A DNA stretch of 64,000 nt from Azospirillum sp. OGB3 (GCF_014192915.1 NZ_JACHYN010000004.1:62001-126000), one strand, 5' to 3'; shown: positions 15,673-25,010, counted from the stretch's first letter. Translations and numbers: made by a program. Notes: generated by a model from the letters alone, not told the origin.

Positions 15673-16719
15673 ATGACCCTCGACCGCCGCCAGATCCTCG
15701 CCGCCGGCCTCACGCTCGGCGCCATGTCCCTGTTCCCCGGCATGAGCTGGGCGCAGGCGCGCAAGCTGGTGTTCGCCACCTTCACCGGAAGCTGGGAGGA
15801 AGCCCACCGCGACGTCATCGTCCCGCATTTCCGCAAGGCCACGGGCAACGCCGACATCGCGCTGGACCCGATGCTGTCCGTGGACATGATCGCCAAGGTG
15901 TCCGCCGCCAAGGCGAACCCCCCGATCGACGTGATGCTGATGGACCCCGGCCCGCGCCTGTCGGTGATCGGGCAGGATCTCGCCGCTCCCTTCCCCGTCG
16001 CGGACAGCAAGAACTACCAGGACCTGCTGCCGGTGGCGCAGTTGCCGGAAGGGCCGGGCATCTTCTTCCAGGCGGTCGGCATCACCTACAACCCCGAGAA
16101 GGTCAAGACCCCGCCGACGAGCTGGGACGATCTGTGGAAGCCGGAGTACAAGGGCCGCGTCGGCATCACCAACATGAACTCGACGCTCGGCACCGCCTTC
16201 ATGGTCGAGCTGGCGAAGACCCGCGGCGGCGGCGAGAACGACATCGAGCCGGCCTTCGCCGCGCTCAAGGAGCTTCAGCCGAATCTCGGCGCCGTGGCGC
16301 CCAACCCCGGCGCGCTCGCCACCCTGTTCCAGCAGGGCCAGATCGACATCTCGCCGGGCAACTTCAACGCCATCCAGATCCTGCGCGCCCGCGGCGTACC
16401 GGTGGAGTTCGCCAAGCCGAAGACCGGCACCATCGCCTTCCTGACCACCGCCCACATCACCAAGAACTCGCCCAACGCCAAGCTGGCCGCGGCGCTGATC
16501 GAATCCGCCATGGCGCCGGAGGTTCAGACCAAGCTGATGCAGGCGCCCTTCTACGTCATCCCGACGAATGCCAAGGTGCAGATGGACGGCGACATCGCCC
16601 GCATGATCGCCAAGGACCAGGAGGAGCTGAAGGCGTCCTTCGTGTTCCACGACTGGTCGGTGATCAACCAGAACCGCGCCGGCTGGATCGAGCGGTTCAA
16701 CAAGGAGATCAAGGTGTAA
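15673..16719 (+). CDS. ABC transporter periplasmic binding protein, PotD type
   Basis: A 348-residue binding protein. The leader MTLDRRQILAAGLTLGAMS contains an RR pair and a hydrophobic core ending near WAQA, so export could be Sec or Tat. The mature part matches extracellular solute-binding family members of polyamine type (KLVFATFTGSWEE, IDVMLMDPGP, GIFFQAVGITYNPEKVK, TSWDDLWKPEYKGRVGITN). It is encoded 42 bases after the ATPase. A repeat arm and hairpin separate it from the permeases, as in the first ABC operon. Confidence 0.88.
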   Translation: MTLDRRQILAAGLTLGAMSLFPGMSWAQARKLVFATFTGSWEEAHRDVIVPHFRKATGNADIALDPMLSVDMIAKVSAAKANPPIDVMLMDPGPRLSVIGQDLAAPFPVADSKNYQDLLPVAQLPEGPGIFFQAVGITYNPEKVKTPPTSWDDLWKPEYKGRVGITNMNSTLGTAFMVELAKTRGGGENDIEPAFAALKELQPNLGAVAPNPGALATLFQQGQIDISPGNFNAIQILRARGVPVEFAKPKTGTIAFLTTAHITKNSPNAKLAAALIESAMAPEVQTKLMQAPFYVIPTNAKVQMDGDIARMIAKDQEELKASFVFHDWSVINQNRAGWIERFNKEIKV

Positions 16720-16732
16720 GTGCGGGAAACGG

Positions 16733-16758
16733 GCCCCCCTCCCGGCCTCCCCCGCTGG
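16733..16758. repeat. Solo arm of the long palindrome family
   Basis: This segment (beginning GCCCCCCTCCCGG, ending CCCCCGCTGG) resembles the left arms at 5671 and 8727, but no matching right arm follows. It is best read as a decayed or partial copy. Confidence 0.5.
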
Positions 16759-16767
16759 CCATCCTAG

Positions 16768-16790
16768 CCCTCTCCCCGGCGGGGAGAGGG
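16768..16790 (+). repeat. Hairpin between binding-protein and permease genes, second copy
   Basis: CCCTCTCCCC-ggc-GGGGAGAGGG has exactly the arms seen at 1924-1946, with a different three-base loop. It occupies the same position in the operon: after the binding protein and before the permease. Confidence 0.7.
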
Positions 16791-16827
16791 GACATCGAAT
16801 GCGACCGCCCTAGATGGACCCAACCCC

Positions 16828-17718
16828 ATGACCTCCATCACCGCCCCCGACCTCACCGGGCCCGCGACCGCCGCACGGCCCCGCATCGGGCGGGAATGGA
16901 CGCTGGCGCTGCCGCTGGCCGCCTTCTTCGCGGTGTTCTTCGTGACGCCGCTGCTCCTGCTGGTCGCCGTCAGCCTCTACGCCGACGCGGAGATGACGCG
17001 GTTCGGGCTGGACCAGTACATCCGCTTCTTCGGCGACACGTTCAACCTGGCCGTGCTCGGCAGCACGCTGCTTCTGGGGGTGAAGGTCACGGCGCTGACG
17101 CTGCTGTTCGGCTATCCGCTGGCCTGGCTCTACACCCGCAGCGGGCCGCGGATGCAGTCGGCGCTGATCCTCGTCATCATCCTGCCGCTGCTGACCTCGG
17201 TCGTGGTCCGCACCTTCGCCTGGATCGTCATCCTGGGGCGCGACGGCATCGTCAACAACCTGCTGCTGTCGCTGGGTCTGGCGGAGGCGCCGCTGCGCCT
17301 GCTCTACACCGAGGGCGGTCTGGTCGCCGCCCTGGTGCAGGTGCAGATGCCGCTGATGGTGCTGCCGCTCATCACCACCCTGTCGCGGCTCGACCCGAAC
17401 CTGCTCGACGCCTCGGCGGCGCTGGGCGCGGGACCGTGGCGGGGCTTCCTCAAGGTGACGCTGCCGCTGAGCCTGCCGGGGATCGTCGCAGGGTGCCTGC
17501 TGACCTACGCCGCCGCGGTCACCGCCTTCATCACCCAGTCGCTGGTCGGCGGCGGGCAGATGCTGTTCATGCCGCAATACATCTATCAACAGACGATCAC
17601 GCTCCACAACTGGCCCTTCGCCGCCGCCATCTCCATCGTCTTCATGGTGTCGGTGCTGGGTGTGGTGATGCTGTTCAACCTGCTGGGCCGCGCCAGCAAG
17701 GGGTACGTCCATGCCTGA
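16828..17718 (+). CDS. ABC transporter permease, PotB type
   Basis: A 296-residue inner-membrane permease with six predicted segments. The EAA loop reads DASAALGAGPWRGFLKVTLP. The N-terminal 25 residues are cytoplasmic and Pro/Ala-rich. It overlaps the next permease gene by eight bases, so the two subunits are probably made in a fixed ratio and form a heterodimer. Confidence 0.9.
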   Translation: MTSITAPDLTGPATAARPRIGREWTLALPLAAFFAVFFVTPLLLLVAVSLYADAEMTRFGLDQYIRFFGDTFNLAVLGSTLLLGVKVTALTLLFGYPLAWLYTRSGPRMQSALILVIILPLLTSVVVRTFAWIVILGRDGIVNNLLLSLGLAEAPLRLLYTEGGLVAALVQVQMPLMVLPLITTLSRLDPNLLDASAALGAGPWRGFLKVTLPLSLPGIVAGCLLTYAAAVTAFITQSLVGGGQMLFMPQYIYQQTITLHNWPFAAAISIVFMVSVLGVVMLFNLLGRASKGYVHA

Positions 17719-18526
17719 CATGCAGCGCCCGACCCTGGGAAGCGCCTCCTTCGGCCTCGTCATGGGCACGCTCGCCGGCGCGGCGCTGCTGCTGCTGGCG
17801 GCGCCGACGCTGGTGGTGCTCATCACCTCCTTCACCGACGGCTATTCGCTGAAGTTCCCGCCGCCGTCCTACAGCCTGCGCTGGTACGCCTCGCTGATCG
17901 ACGCGTGGCAGCTCCAGGACGCCGCCCTGGTCAGCCTGAAGCTGGGCGCCGTGGTGACCGCCGTGTCAGTGGTGCTGGGCACCGCCGCCGCGCTGGCCAT
18001 AGGGCGCAGCCGCCGCGCCTGGGCGCGCGGGCTGGACGCCCTGTTCATGTCGCCGCTGGTCCTGCCGGCTCTGGCCTTCGGCCTCGCCTCGCTGGTGTTC
18101 TTCAGCACGGCGGGGGTGGAGCTGTCCTTCCTGACGCTGGCCATCGGCCACATCGTGGTCAGCGTGCCCTACGTCCTGCGCACCACGCTGGCGAGCCTCG
18201 CCCAGCTCGACCCGGCGCTGCTGGAAAGCTCCGAGAGCCTGGGGGCCGGGCGCCTCTACACCTTCCGCCGGGTGACGCTGCCGACCATCCGCAACGGCAT
18301 CGGCGCCGGGGCCTTCATCGCCTTCATGTCGAGCTTCGACAACATCCCGGTGTCGCTGTTCATGGCCGACGCCCGCAACGAGGTGCTGCCGATCCGCATG
18401 TGGCAGATCCTGGAGAACAGCCTGGACGTCCGCGCCGCGGCGGTGTCTGGCGTGCTGATCGCCGTCACCGTCCTGGCCATGGTGGTGATGGAGCGCGTCG
18501 CCGGCCTGTCGCGCCAGCTCCGCTGA
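17711..18526 (+). CDS. ABC transporter permease, PotC type
   Basis: A 271-residue partner permease. The EAA loop is ESSESLGAGRLYTFRRVTLP. Six membrane segments are visible, with a conserved periplasmic stretch SFTDGYSLKFPPPSYSLRWY typical of PotC-like subunits. The gene ends one base before the stop of the convergent hydroxyisourate hydrolase gene. Confidence 0.9.
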   Translation: MPDMQRPTLGSASFGLVMGTLAGAALLLLAAPTLVVLITSFTDGYSLKFPPPSYSLRWYASLIDAWQLQDAALVSLKLGAVVTAVSVVLGTAAALAIGRSRRAWARGLDALFMSPLVLPALAFGLASLVFFSTAGVELSFLTLAIGHIVVSVPYVLRTTLASLAQLDPALLESSESLGAGRLYTFRRVTLPTIRNGIGAGAFIAFMSSFDNIPVSLFMADARNEVLPIRMWQILENSLDVRAAAVSGVLIAVTVLAMVVMERVAGLSRQLR

Positions 18527-18527
18527 C

Positions 18528-18884
18528 TCATGCTCCGCGGAACAGGGAATAGCCCCAGGGGGTGAACTTCAGCGGCAGATGGTAGTGCTGGTCCACGTCG
18601 GTGACGGTGAAGCGGAACGGCGCCTCCTCCAGGAAGGCCGGTTCCGCCACGCCCGCGCCTTGCGCACGCAGCCAGGGGCCGATGTGGAACACCGCCTCGT
18701 AGACGCCCGCCGTCACGCCCGCGCCGCCGACCACCGGATGGTCAAGCGCGCCATTGGCACACAAACGGCTTTCCGCTAGCCTGTCCCGCTGTCCGTCCCG
18801 CAAAGCGTAGAGTTCCACCCGCATTCCCCCGGCGGGCACCCCGCGCGCCACATCAACCGCATGCAACGAAATCCCGCCGGCCAT
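18528..18884 (-). CDS. uraH: 5-hydroxyisourate hydrolase (transthyretin-like)
   Basis: A 118-residue protein of full family length. Hallmarks: N-terminal ISLHAVDVARGVPA (catalytic-site histidine), central R in RVELYAL, and C-terminal HYHLPLKFTPWGYSLFRGA. The C-terminus is usually YRGS; here it is FRGA, a mild variant. The enzyme converts 5-hydroxyisourate to OHCU in urate breakdown. No urate oxidase or OHCU decarboxylase is in the window, so it would work with genes elsewhere. It is divergent from the MFS gene, whose start is only 29 bases away. Confidence 0.9.
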   Translation of the reverse strand: MAGGISLHAVDVARGVPAGGMRVELYALRDGQRDRLAESRLCANGALDHPVVGGAGVTAGVYEAVFHIGPWLRAQGAGVAEPAFLEEAPFRFTVTDVDQHYHLPLKFTPWGYSLFRGA

Positions 18885-18913
18885 CGGCCCGTCCCTTTCC
18901 TTGTGGAGTTCCC

Positions 18914-20143
18914 ATGAACGTCTGGTTGCTGCCTCTGATCGCCATGGCGGCGGTTCAGGCGTTCGTCGGGCTGTGCCTCTTCGCCATTCCGGTGATCGCG
19001 CCGCAGGCGGCGCCCGACCTGGGGGTCGATCCGGGGCTTCTCGGCCTTTATACCGCGGTCGTCTTCACCGCCGCCATCCCCGCGTCGCTGGGGGCGGGCG
19101 GGCTGATCGCGCGCTGGGGGGCGATCCGCACCTGCCAGGCCTGCCTGCTCGCCGCCGCCGGGGCCGCGCTGCTGTCGGCCAGCGCCCTTCCCATCGCCTT
19201 CCTGCTGGGGGCGCTGGCGCTGGGCTTCGCCTTCGGGCCGGAGACGCCGGCCAGCACGCAGCTGCTGTCCCGGCTGACCCCGCCGGAGAAGCGCCCGCTG
19301 GTCTTCTCGCTGCGCCAGACCGGCAACCAGTTCGGCGGCATGGCCGCGGGATTTGCCGTGCCGCTGCTGGTCCTGTCCGTCGGCTGGCAGGCCAGCCTGC
19401 TGGTCGTGGCGGGCGCCACCGCCTTCCTGGCGCTGGTCCTGGAGCCGCTGGCCCGCCGACACGACGGCGACGACCGCGCCGCCCCCCGCCCCGCCGGCCG
19501 CGGCACGCTGAAGCGCGCCCTCGACCTCGTCGCCGGGGAACCGGCGCTGCGCCGGCTGGCCATGGCGGTCTGCGCCTTCTCCGCCATGCAGCTCTGCCTG
19601 AACGGCTTCCTGGTCAGCTTCGCGGTGACGAGCCTGGGCTGGAGCCTGCCGCTGGCCGGGACGGCGCTGGCGGTGGCGCAGGGCGCCGGGCTGGTCGGGC
19701 GCGTCGGCTGGGGCCTCGTTGCGACGCGCTGGGCGCCGCCCCGCGTCATCCTCGCCGGGCTGGGCGTCGCCATGAGCGTCGCCGCCGCCCTGGTCGCCGT
19801 CGCCGCCCCCGGCTGGCCGGTGCCCGCCTTCCTGGCCGTCTGCGCCGCCTTCGGCCTGTCGGCGAGCGGTTGGAACGGCCTCTTCGTCTCGGAGGTCGCC
19901 CGTCTTGCCCCGACGGGCCGGGCGGGCGAGGCGACGGGCGGCATGCTCGCCATCGCCTATGCCGGGCTGGTCATCGGGCCGGCGCTGTTCAGCCTGCTGG
20001 TCGCCGGAGGCTTCGGCTATTCCGCCGGCTATCTGGCCGCCGCCGCCGTCGCGCTGGCTGGCGCCGCAGCGCTGGTCGTCCCCCTGCCGCCGGCCCCCAC
20101 CCCGGACCTTTCCACCGCCGCCGAGGACACCCCATGCGCATGA
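18914..20143 (+). CDS. MFS transporter
   Basis: A 409-residue membrane protein with twelve predicted segments in two halves and a charged central loop (EPLARRHDGDDRAAP). The ATG has GGAG eight bases upstream. It resembles small-solute MFS carriers of the CynX/organic-anion type, but no substrate motif can be assigned. It overlaps the start of the amidase by ten bases, which suggests that the transported compound is the amidase substrate. The divergent uraH hints at nitrogen-heterocycle metabolism. Confidence 0.82.
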   Translation: MNVWLLPLIAMAAVQAFVGLCLFAIPVIAPQAAPDLGVDPGLLGLYTAVVFTAAIPASLGAGGLIARWGAIRTCQACLLAAAGAALLSASALPIAFLLGALALGFAFGPETPASTQLLSRLTPPEKRPLVFSLRQTGNQFGGMAAGFAVPLLVLSVGWQASLLVVAGATAFLALVLEPLARRHDGDDRAAPRPAGRGTLKRALDLVAGEPALRRLAMAVCAFSAMQLCLNGFLVSFAVTSLGWSLPLAGTALAVAQGAGLVGRVGWGLVATRWAPPRVILAGLGVAMSVAAALVAVAAPGWPVPAFLAVCAAFGLSASGWNGLFVSEVARLAPTGRAGEATGGMLAIAYAGLVIGPALFSLLVAGGFGYSAGYLAAAAVALAGAAALVVPLPPAPTPDLSTAAEDTPCA

Positions 20144-21534
20144 TGAGCGCCCGCCGGATCGCCGAGCAGGTCGCCGCCCGCGAGGTCAGCGCCGTCGCCT
20201 TTTACGACGATCTGTTGGAGCGGATCGCGGCGGAGAATCCGCGGCTGAACGCCATCGTCCATCTCGACCCCGAGGCCGGACGGGCGGAGGCGCGGGCCGC
20301 CGACGCGCGGGCCGCGCGGGGCGAGGCGCTGCCGTTGCTCGGCGTGCCCTTCACGGTGAAGGACAACATCTGGGTGCGCGGCCAGCCGGTCCGCCAGGGT
20401 TCGCGGCTGTTCGAGGGCTTCGTGGCGCCGGAGGACGCGGTGGCGGTGGCCCGGCTGCGCGCCGCGGGCGCCGTCTTCGCGGGGATCACCAACTGCTCGG
20501 AATTCGCCTGCAAGGGGGTGACGACCAACCGCCTGCACGGCCCGACCCGCAATCCCTGGGACGTGGCGCTGACGCCCGGCGGTTCCTCCGGAGGGTCGGC
20601 CAGCGCGGTGGCGGCGGGCTTGGCGCCGCTGGCGCTGTGCACCGACGGCGGCGGCTCCACCCGCCGGCCCGCCGCTCATGTCGGGGTGGTCGGCATGAAG
20701 CCCTCGGCCGGGGTCGTCCCCCACCCCATCGGCTTCGTCGAGCCGGTGTTCGGCAACTCGGTGATCGGCCAGATGGCCCGCTCCGTCGCCGACGTGGCGC
20801 TGATGCTCGACGCCCTGGCCGGACCCGACCCGCGCGACCCGCAATCGGTGGCACTGCCCGGCCCGTTCCTCGACGCCACGGCCAACCCCGACCCGGCGGG
20901 CCTGCGCATCGCCTACAGCCGGCGGCTGGGGCTGGACGCCCCCGTGGACCCGGAGGTCGCCGCCTGCGTGGAGCGCGCCGTCCATCGCCTCGCCGACGCC
21001 GGGGCCATCGTGGAGGAGGCCGACCCGGTCTGGCCCGACGGAGCCGGAGAAAGCGGCCTGATGCCCCTCCAGTTCGCCGGCCTCGCCGCGCTCTACGGCG
21101 CGCGCTACCGGGAGACGCCCGAGTTGTTCGACCCCGACATCGGCCAGCAGATCGAGGCCGGGCTGCGCACCGGCGGGGCGGAGGTCGCCCGCGCCCTGCA
21201 TCTGCGGGAGGAAGCCTACCGCGCGTTGGCTGCTCTCTTCACGCGCTACGACCTGTTGGTCTGCCCGACAATCCCGGTCACCGCATGGCCGTTCGACCGG
21301 CTCGGCCCCGCCACCATCGACGGGCGCCCGGTGACGCCGCGCGGCCACGCGGTCTTCACGCCGCTGTTCAACCACTGCTACGCGCCGGCCTGTTCGGTCC
21401 CCTGCGGGTTGACGGAGAGCGGCGGGCTTCCCGTAGGGCTCCAAATCGCCGGCCCGCGCCTGTCCGACGCGGCGGTGCTGCGGCTGGCGGCGGTGGTGGA
21501 AGCGACCTGCGGTTACAGTCAAGCCATCCCATAA
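20134..21534 (+). CDS. Amidase, amidase-signature family
   Basis: A 466-residue enzyme of the same family as that at 7327 but clearly distinct. Lysine is in PFTVKDN, the signature is TPGGSSGGSASAVAAG, and the nucleophile region is CTDGGGSTRRPA. The start is taken as ATG 20134, which overlaps the MFS stop; ATGs at 20140 and 20143 are in frame or adjacent. Co-translation with the MFS carrier points to uptake and hydrolysis of an amide. Confidence 0.86.
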   Translation: MRMMSARRIAEQVAAREVSAVAFYDDLLERIAAENPRLNAIVHLDPEAGRAEARAADARAARGEALPLLGVPFTVKDNIWVRGQPVRQGSRLFEGFVAPEDAVAVARLRAAGAVFAGITNCSEFACKGVTTNRLHGPTRNPWDVALTPGGSSGGSASAVAAGLAPLALCTDGGGSTRRPAAHVGVVGMKPSAGVVPHPIGFVEPVFGNSVIGQMARSVADVALMLDALAGPDPRDPQSVALPGPFLDATANPDPAGLRIAYSRRLGLDAPVDPEVAACVERAVHRLADAGAIVEEADPVWPDGAGESGLMPLQFAGLAALYGARYRETPELFDPDIGQQIEAGLRTGGAEVARALHLREEAYRALAALFTRYDLLVCPTIPVTAWPFDRLGPATIDGRPVTPRGHAVFTPLFNHCYAPACSVPCGLTESGGLPVGLQIAGPRLSDAAVLRLAAVVEATCGYSQAIP

Positions 21535-21648
21535 CAGCTTTTCCAAGAATTAGAGAAATGGCAATCGGGATAGAACGGAGAGCCTGTTTTAATTACCATC
21601 GTATTCTGGCAATCTTTTCCCGCGGAAGGGTGGAGTAGGGAGATACGG

Positions 21649-24600
21649 GTGAAGACCAACGAGCCGGACCAGCGGCCTGGATGGTCGGCGCGTCGGTTGT
21701 CGATTCTTTTCCTTGTGGTTGCGTTACCGCTGATCGCCTTTGAGGTGCACAACATCCTGGAATTGCGCAAGTCCCGGGAAGCGGAAATCCGTCTGGAATC
21801 GATGCAGCTTCTGGATCAGGTCGAATCCGAGCAGAAGCGCATTGCCGATGACATTGAGCACGTTTTGGTTGCTCTTACGGAGATGGGCTTAGGGCAACTG
21901 TCTCCAGCGGCCTGCCAGGACACACTTTTCCGAATCAAGGCGAAATATCCTCCCTATCTGGCAATAAGCGTCAGCAACCGTTCCGGCACCATCTGGTGCT
22001 CCACCACACCGCAGGCGCGCGGCCTGTCGGTCGCCGACCGCGGCTATTGGCGAGATGCGCTGTCCACGGGGGAACTGGCCAACGGCGCCACCCTGACCTC
22101 GCGCACCACGGGACGCCCCTCCATCCCCTTCGCCCTGGCCTATAAGGACGAGAACGGCGTTCCGGCGGGGGTAGTCACGGTGCTTCTCGACACCACGTGG
22201 CTGAATCTGTTCCTTCGCGAGAAGAGTCTTCCGGAGGACGCGGAGGTGGTGATCGCCGACCGCTCCGGCATCGTCCTGGCCCACCAGCCTGAAATGCCGG
22301 ACACCGTCGGCCGACCGTTGCACACGCCTTACCAAGCCCTGCTGGACCGGGGCGAGCGGCGCGTGGTCGAGGAACCTGGGCCGGACGGCCGTGTGCGTAT
22401 CACCGCGGTGTCCCCGCTGGCCGCTGGCGTCCCCAACCTCTATGTCCATGTCAGCTTGGACAAGGACGAATCCATGCGGCCGGTGAACGCGGCGGCACGG
22501 CGCACCCTTGTCATCTTCGCCGGGCTTTTTCTGTTTGCCGGGCTGACCGTGGGCTGGAGCCTGTGGCGATTCCTGCGCGCGCATGAGTTGGCGCGCAGCA
22601 ACGCGCTGCGCATGGCGGCGGTGCTCGGCAGCACGGTGGACGGCGTGATCGAACTGGATCGCGACTGGCGCTTCACCTCCCTAAACGACAAGGCGATTTC
22701 CCTGATCGCACAGGGCCGCGACTTGCGCGGCCGGTCGCTGTGGGAAGCCTTTCCAGAACTGGTGGACACGCCGCTGTGGCAGAAGGCTCATCAGGCAATG
22801 GCCAATCACATGCCCACGGACGCCGAGTTCCAGGGTACGCGCACCGGGCGCTGGTTCTGGATGCGGGCCTTTCCCAGTGCGGACGGCATGTCGGTCTATC
22901 TTCTCGACATCACGCGGCGGCGCCAGGCCGAGGACGATCTGCGCAAGAGCAAGGACCGGCTGAGCCTCGCTCTGGAATCGGCCATGGCCGGCTCCTTCGA
23001 CTGGGATCTGGCGACCGGCCGGGGCCACTGGTCGGACGAAACCTTCCGCATCTTCGGCCTGGACCCGGCCGTGCACGAGGCGACCAGCGCCGTATGGCGA
23101 TCGGTGGTCCATCCCGATGATTTCGACATCGCCACGCTGAGGGCCCAGACGGAAATGCTCGCCGAGCGGCGTGCCCACATCCGGCTTGAATACCGCATCA
23201 TTCAACCCGGGGGCGCAATCCGCTGGGTCTCGTCGATCGGGCGCGTCAGCTACGGTCCGGACGGCACGCCGCTGCATTTCAGCGGCCTGAACCTCGACAT
23301 CACCGAACGCAAGGCGCTGGAGGAGGCGCTGCGCCGCAGCGAGGAGCGGCTGACCATCGCGCTGGCCGCGTCGGAAGCCGGCATCTGGGATTTCGACCTG
23401 CGCGACCGGACGCTGGCCTGGTCGGACGGCATGTACCGGCTGTATGGCGTCACCCCGGACAGCTTCACACCCGGCGAGGACAGCTTCTTCAAACTGGTCC
23501 ATCCGGCAGATCGGGACTCGGTGCGCCGGTTCACCAGGGACGTGCTGGAGGCCCGGCGCTCCGATTACCGCGGCGAATTCCGCATCCTTCATCCGCGCGA
23601 CGGGGTGCGTTGGATCATGGCGATCGGGCGCCCCCTCTATGAGAACGGCCGTCTGGTCCGGCTCAGCGGACTGAATCTCGACATCACCGGGCGCAAGGCG
23701 ATGGAGGAGGCCCTGCGCGAGGCCAAGGCCAAGGCCGACGAGGCCAACATCTCCAAGTCGAAGTTTCTGGCCGCGGCCAGCCATGACCTGCGCCAGCCGC
23801 TGCAATCCGCCCTGCTGTTCGCCGGGGTCCTGCACCATCACGTCGATCCCGCCAAGGGGCGTGGCCCTCTGGCCTCACTGGAGCGCGCGCTGGAGACGCT
23901 GAAGAGCCTTCTCGACAGTCTGCTGGACGTGTCGCGCCTCGATGCCGGCGTCATCACCCCGCAGATCGGAGCGGTGCCCCTGCGCCCGATGCTGGAGGAG
24001 ATGGAGGCGGCCTATGTGCCGATCTCCTCCAGCAAGGGCCTGGAATTCACGGTCATCCAACCCGCACCGGACCTGGCGGTGCGCAGCGACCGGCTGCTGC
24101 TTGGCCGGATGCTCCGCAATCTGGTGGAGAACGCCATCCGCTACACCGAGGCAGGCTATGTCCGCATGTCCTGCGAGACGACGAACGGCACCGTCCGCAT
24201 CACCGTGCAGGACAGCGGCATCGGCATCTCGGCGGAGCAGCAGACCAAGGTCTTCGAGGAATTCCATCAGGTCGGCAATCCGGAACGCGACCGCAGCCAG
24301 GGGCTCGGCCTGGGACTGGCCATCGTGCAGCGGCTGTCGCGGCTGCTGAACCATCCGGTGTCGGTCCGCTCCGAGCCGGGCCACGGCTCGGTCTTCTCCA
24401 TCGAGGCGCCGCGCGCCGCTCCGGCCGCCCCCCTTCCCTCCCCCGAAGCCGAGGCGAGCCCGTCCGGCGACGGGCGGCTGGCCGTCCTGGTCGAGGATGA
24501 CGTCATCGTCCTGATGGGGCTGCGGACCATCTTCCAGGAATGGGGATACGAAGTGGCCGTTGCTGGCTCCGCGGAGCAGGCGCTGGAACGGCTGCGCGGA

Positions 24601-24864
24601 CTGGATCGCCGTCCGGACCTGGTCATCGCCGACTACCGGCTGCGCAACGGCCGGACCGGAACGGAAGCCATCGTGCAAATCCGCGGGCTGGTCGGATCGC
24701 CGGTTCCGGCGATCATCCTGACCGGCGAGATCGGCACCGAGTGCGACCGCGACGCGGCGGCGCTTGGGCTGGCCGTGGTGCGCAAGCCGGTCACCCCGCG
24801 GCAGCTTCAAAGGGCCATCCAGGATCTTCTGAACCACAACCCGTTGAGCCAAGCCGGGGACTGA
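21649..24864 (+). CDS. Hybrid sensor histidine kinase with receiver domain
   Basis: A 1071-residue membrane kinase. A transmembrane helix near residues 12-30 and another near 285-305 bracket a periplasmic dCache-like sensor (YLAISVSNRSGTIWCST, then AEVVIADRSGIVLAHQPE). Three PAS regions follow (about 320-420, 435-555, 565-685), then HisKA with the phospho-histidine H712 in AASHDLRQPLQ, and an ATPase domain (N-box LVENAIRYTEAG, DSGIGIS, QGLGLGLAIV). A C-terminal receiver is complete: acidic EDD, D995 in IADYRL, threonine in ILTGE, lysine in RKPVTP. Start is GTG 21649 with GGGAG ahead. No response regulator is adjacent, so phosphate may pass to a distant partner. The first few hundred bases are AT-richer than the rest. 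Confidence 0.92.
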   Translation: MKTNEPDQRPGWSARRLSILFLVVALPLIAFEVHNILELRKSREAEIRLESMQLLDQVESEQKRIADDIEHVLVALTEMGLGQLSPAACQDTLFRIKAKYPPYLAISVSNRSGTIWCSTTPQARGLSVADRGYWRDALSTGELANGATLTSRTTGRPSIPFALAYKDENGVPAGVVTVLLDTTWLNLFLREKSLPEDAEVVIADRSGIVLAHQPEMPDTVGRPLHTPYQALLDRGERRVVEEPGPDGRVRITAVSPLAAGVPNLYVHVSLDKDESMRPVNAAARRTLVIFAGLFLFAGLTVGWSLWRFLRAHELARSNALRMAAVLGSTVDGVIELDRDWRFTSLNDKAISLIAQGRDLRGRSLWEAFPELVDTPLWQKAHQAMANHMPTDAEFQGTRTGRWFWMRAFPSADGMSVYLLDITRRRQAEDDLRKSKDRLSLALESAMAGSFDWDLATGRGHWSDETFRIFGLDPAVHEATSAVWRSVVHPDDFDIATLRAQTEMLAERRAHIRLEYRIIQPGGAIRWVSSIGRVSYGPDGTPLHFSGLNLDITERKALEEALRRSEERLTIALAASEAGIWDFDLRDRTLAWSDGMYRLYGVTPDSFTPGEDSFFKLVHPADRDSVRRFTRDVLEARRSDYRGEFRILHPRDGVRWIMAIGRPLYENGRLVRLSGLNLDITGRKAMEEALREAKAKADEANISKSKFLAAASHDLRQPLQSALLFAGVLHHHVDPAKGRGPLASLERALETLKSLLDSLLDVSRLDAGVITPQIGAVPLRPMLEEMEAAYVPISSSKGLEFTVIQPAPDLAVRSDRLLLGRMLRNLVENAIRYTEAGYVRMSCETTNGTVRITVQDSGIGISAEQQTKVFEEFHQVGNPERDRSQGLGLGLAIVQRLSRLLNHPVSVRSEPGHGSVFSIEAPRAAPAAPLPSPEAEASPSGDGRLAVLVEDDVIVLMGLRTIFQEWGYEVAVAGSAEQALERLRGLDRRPDLVIADYRLRNGRTGTEAIVQIRGLVGSPVPAIILTGEIGTECDRDAAALGLAVVRKPVTPRQLQRAIQDLLNHNPLSQAGD

Positions 24865-24908
24865 GCCAATACCCGAACCGGGGAGCGGCGGACAAAAAGC
24901 GGACCAGC

Positions 24909-24938
24909 CTTGACGGGGCAGTGGCGCTGCCCCATATT
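24909..24938 (+). promoter_or_regulatory. Heat-shock (RpoH)-like promoter for the small gene at 25011
   Basis: CTTGACG (24909-24915), a 14-base spacer, then CCCCATAT (24930-24937) match the sigma-32 pattern CTTGAA-N13-15-CCCCAT-T well. The same stretch can be read as TTGACG-17-CATATT for a housekeeping sigma. A perfect dyad GGGGCAG-tggcg-CTGCCCC overlaps the spacer. It lies about 75 bases before the start codon at 25011. Confidence 0.6.
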
Positions 24939-25010
24939 GTGCAGTGCAACATAACGATAAGCCCTTTCCCGAGGGGGAGACGCCTTCTCAATCCTTTGAG
25001 GAGGTCCCTT

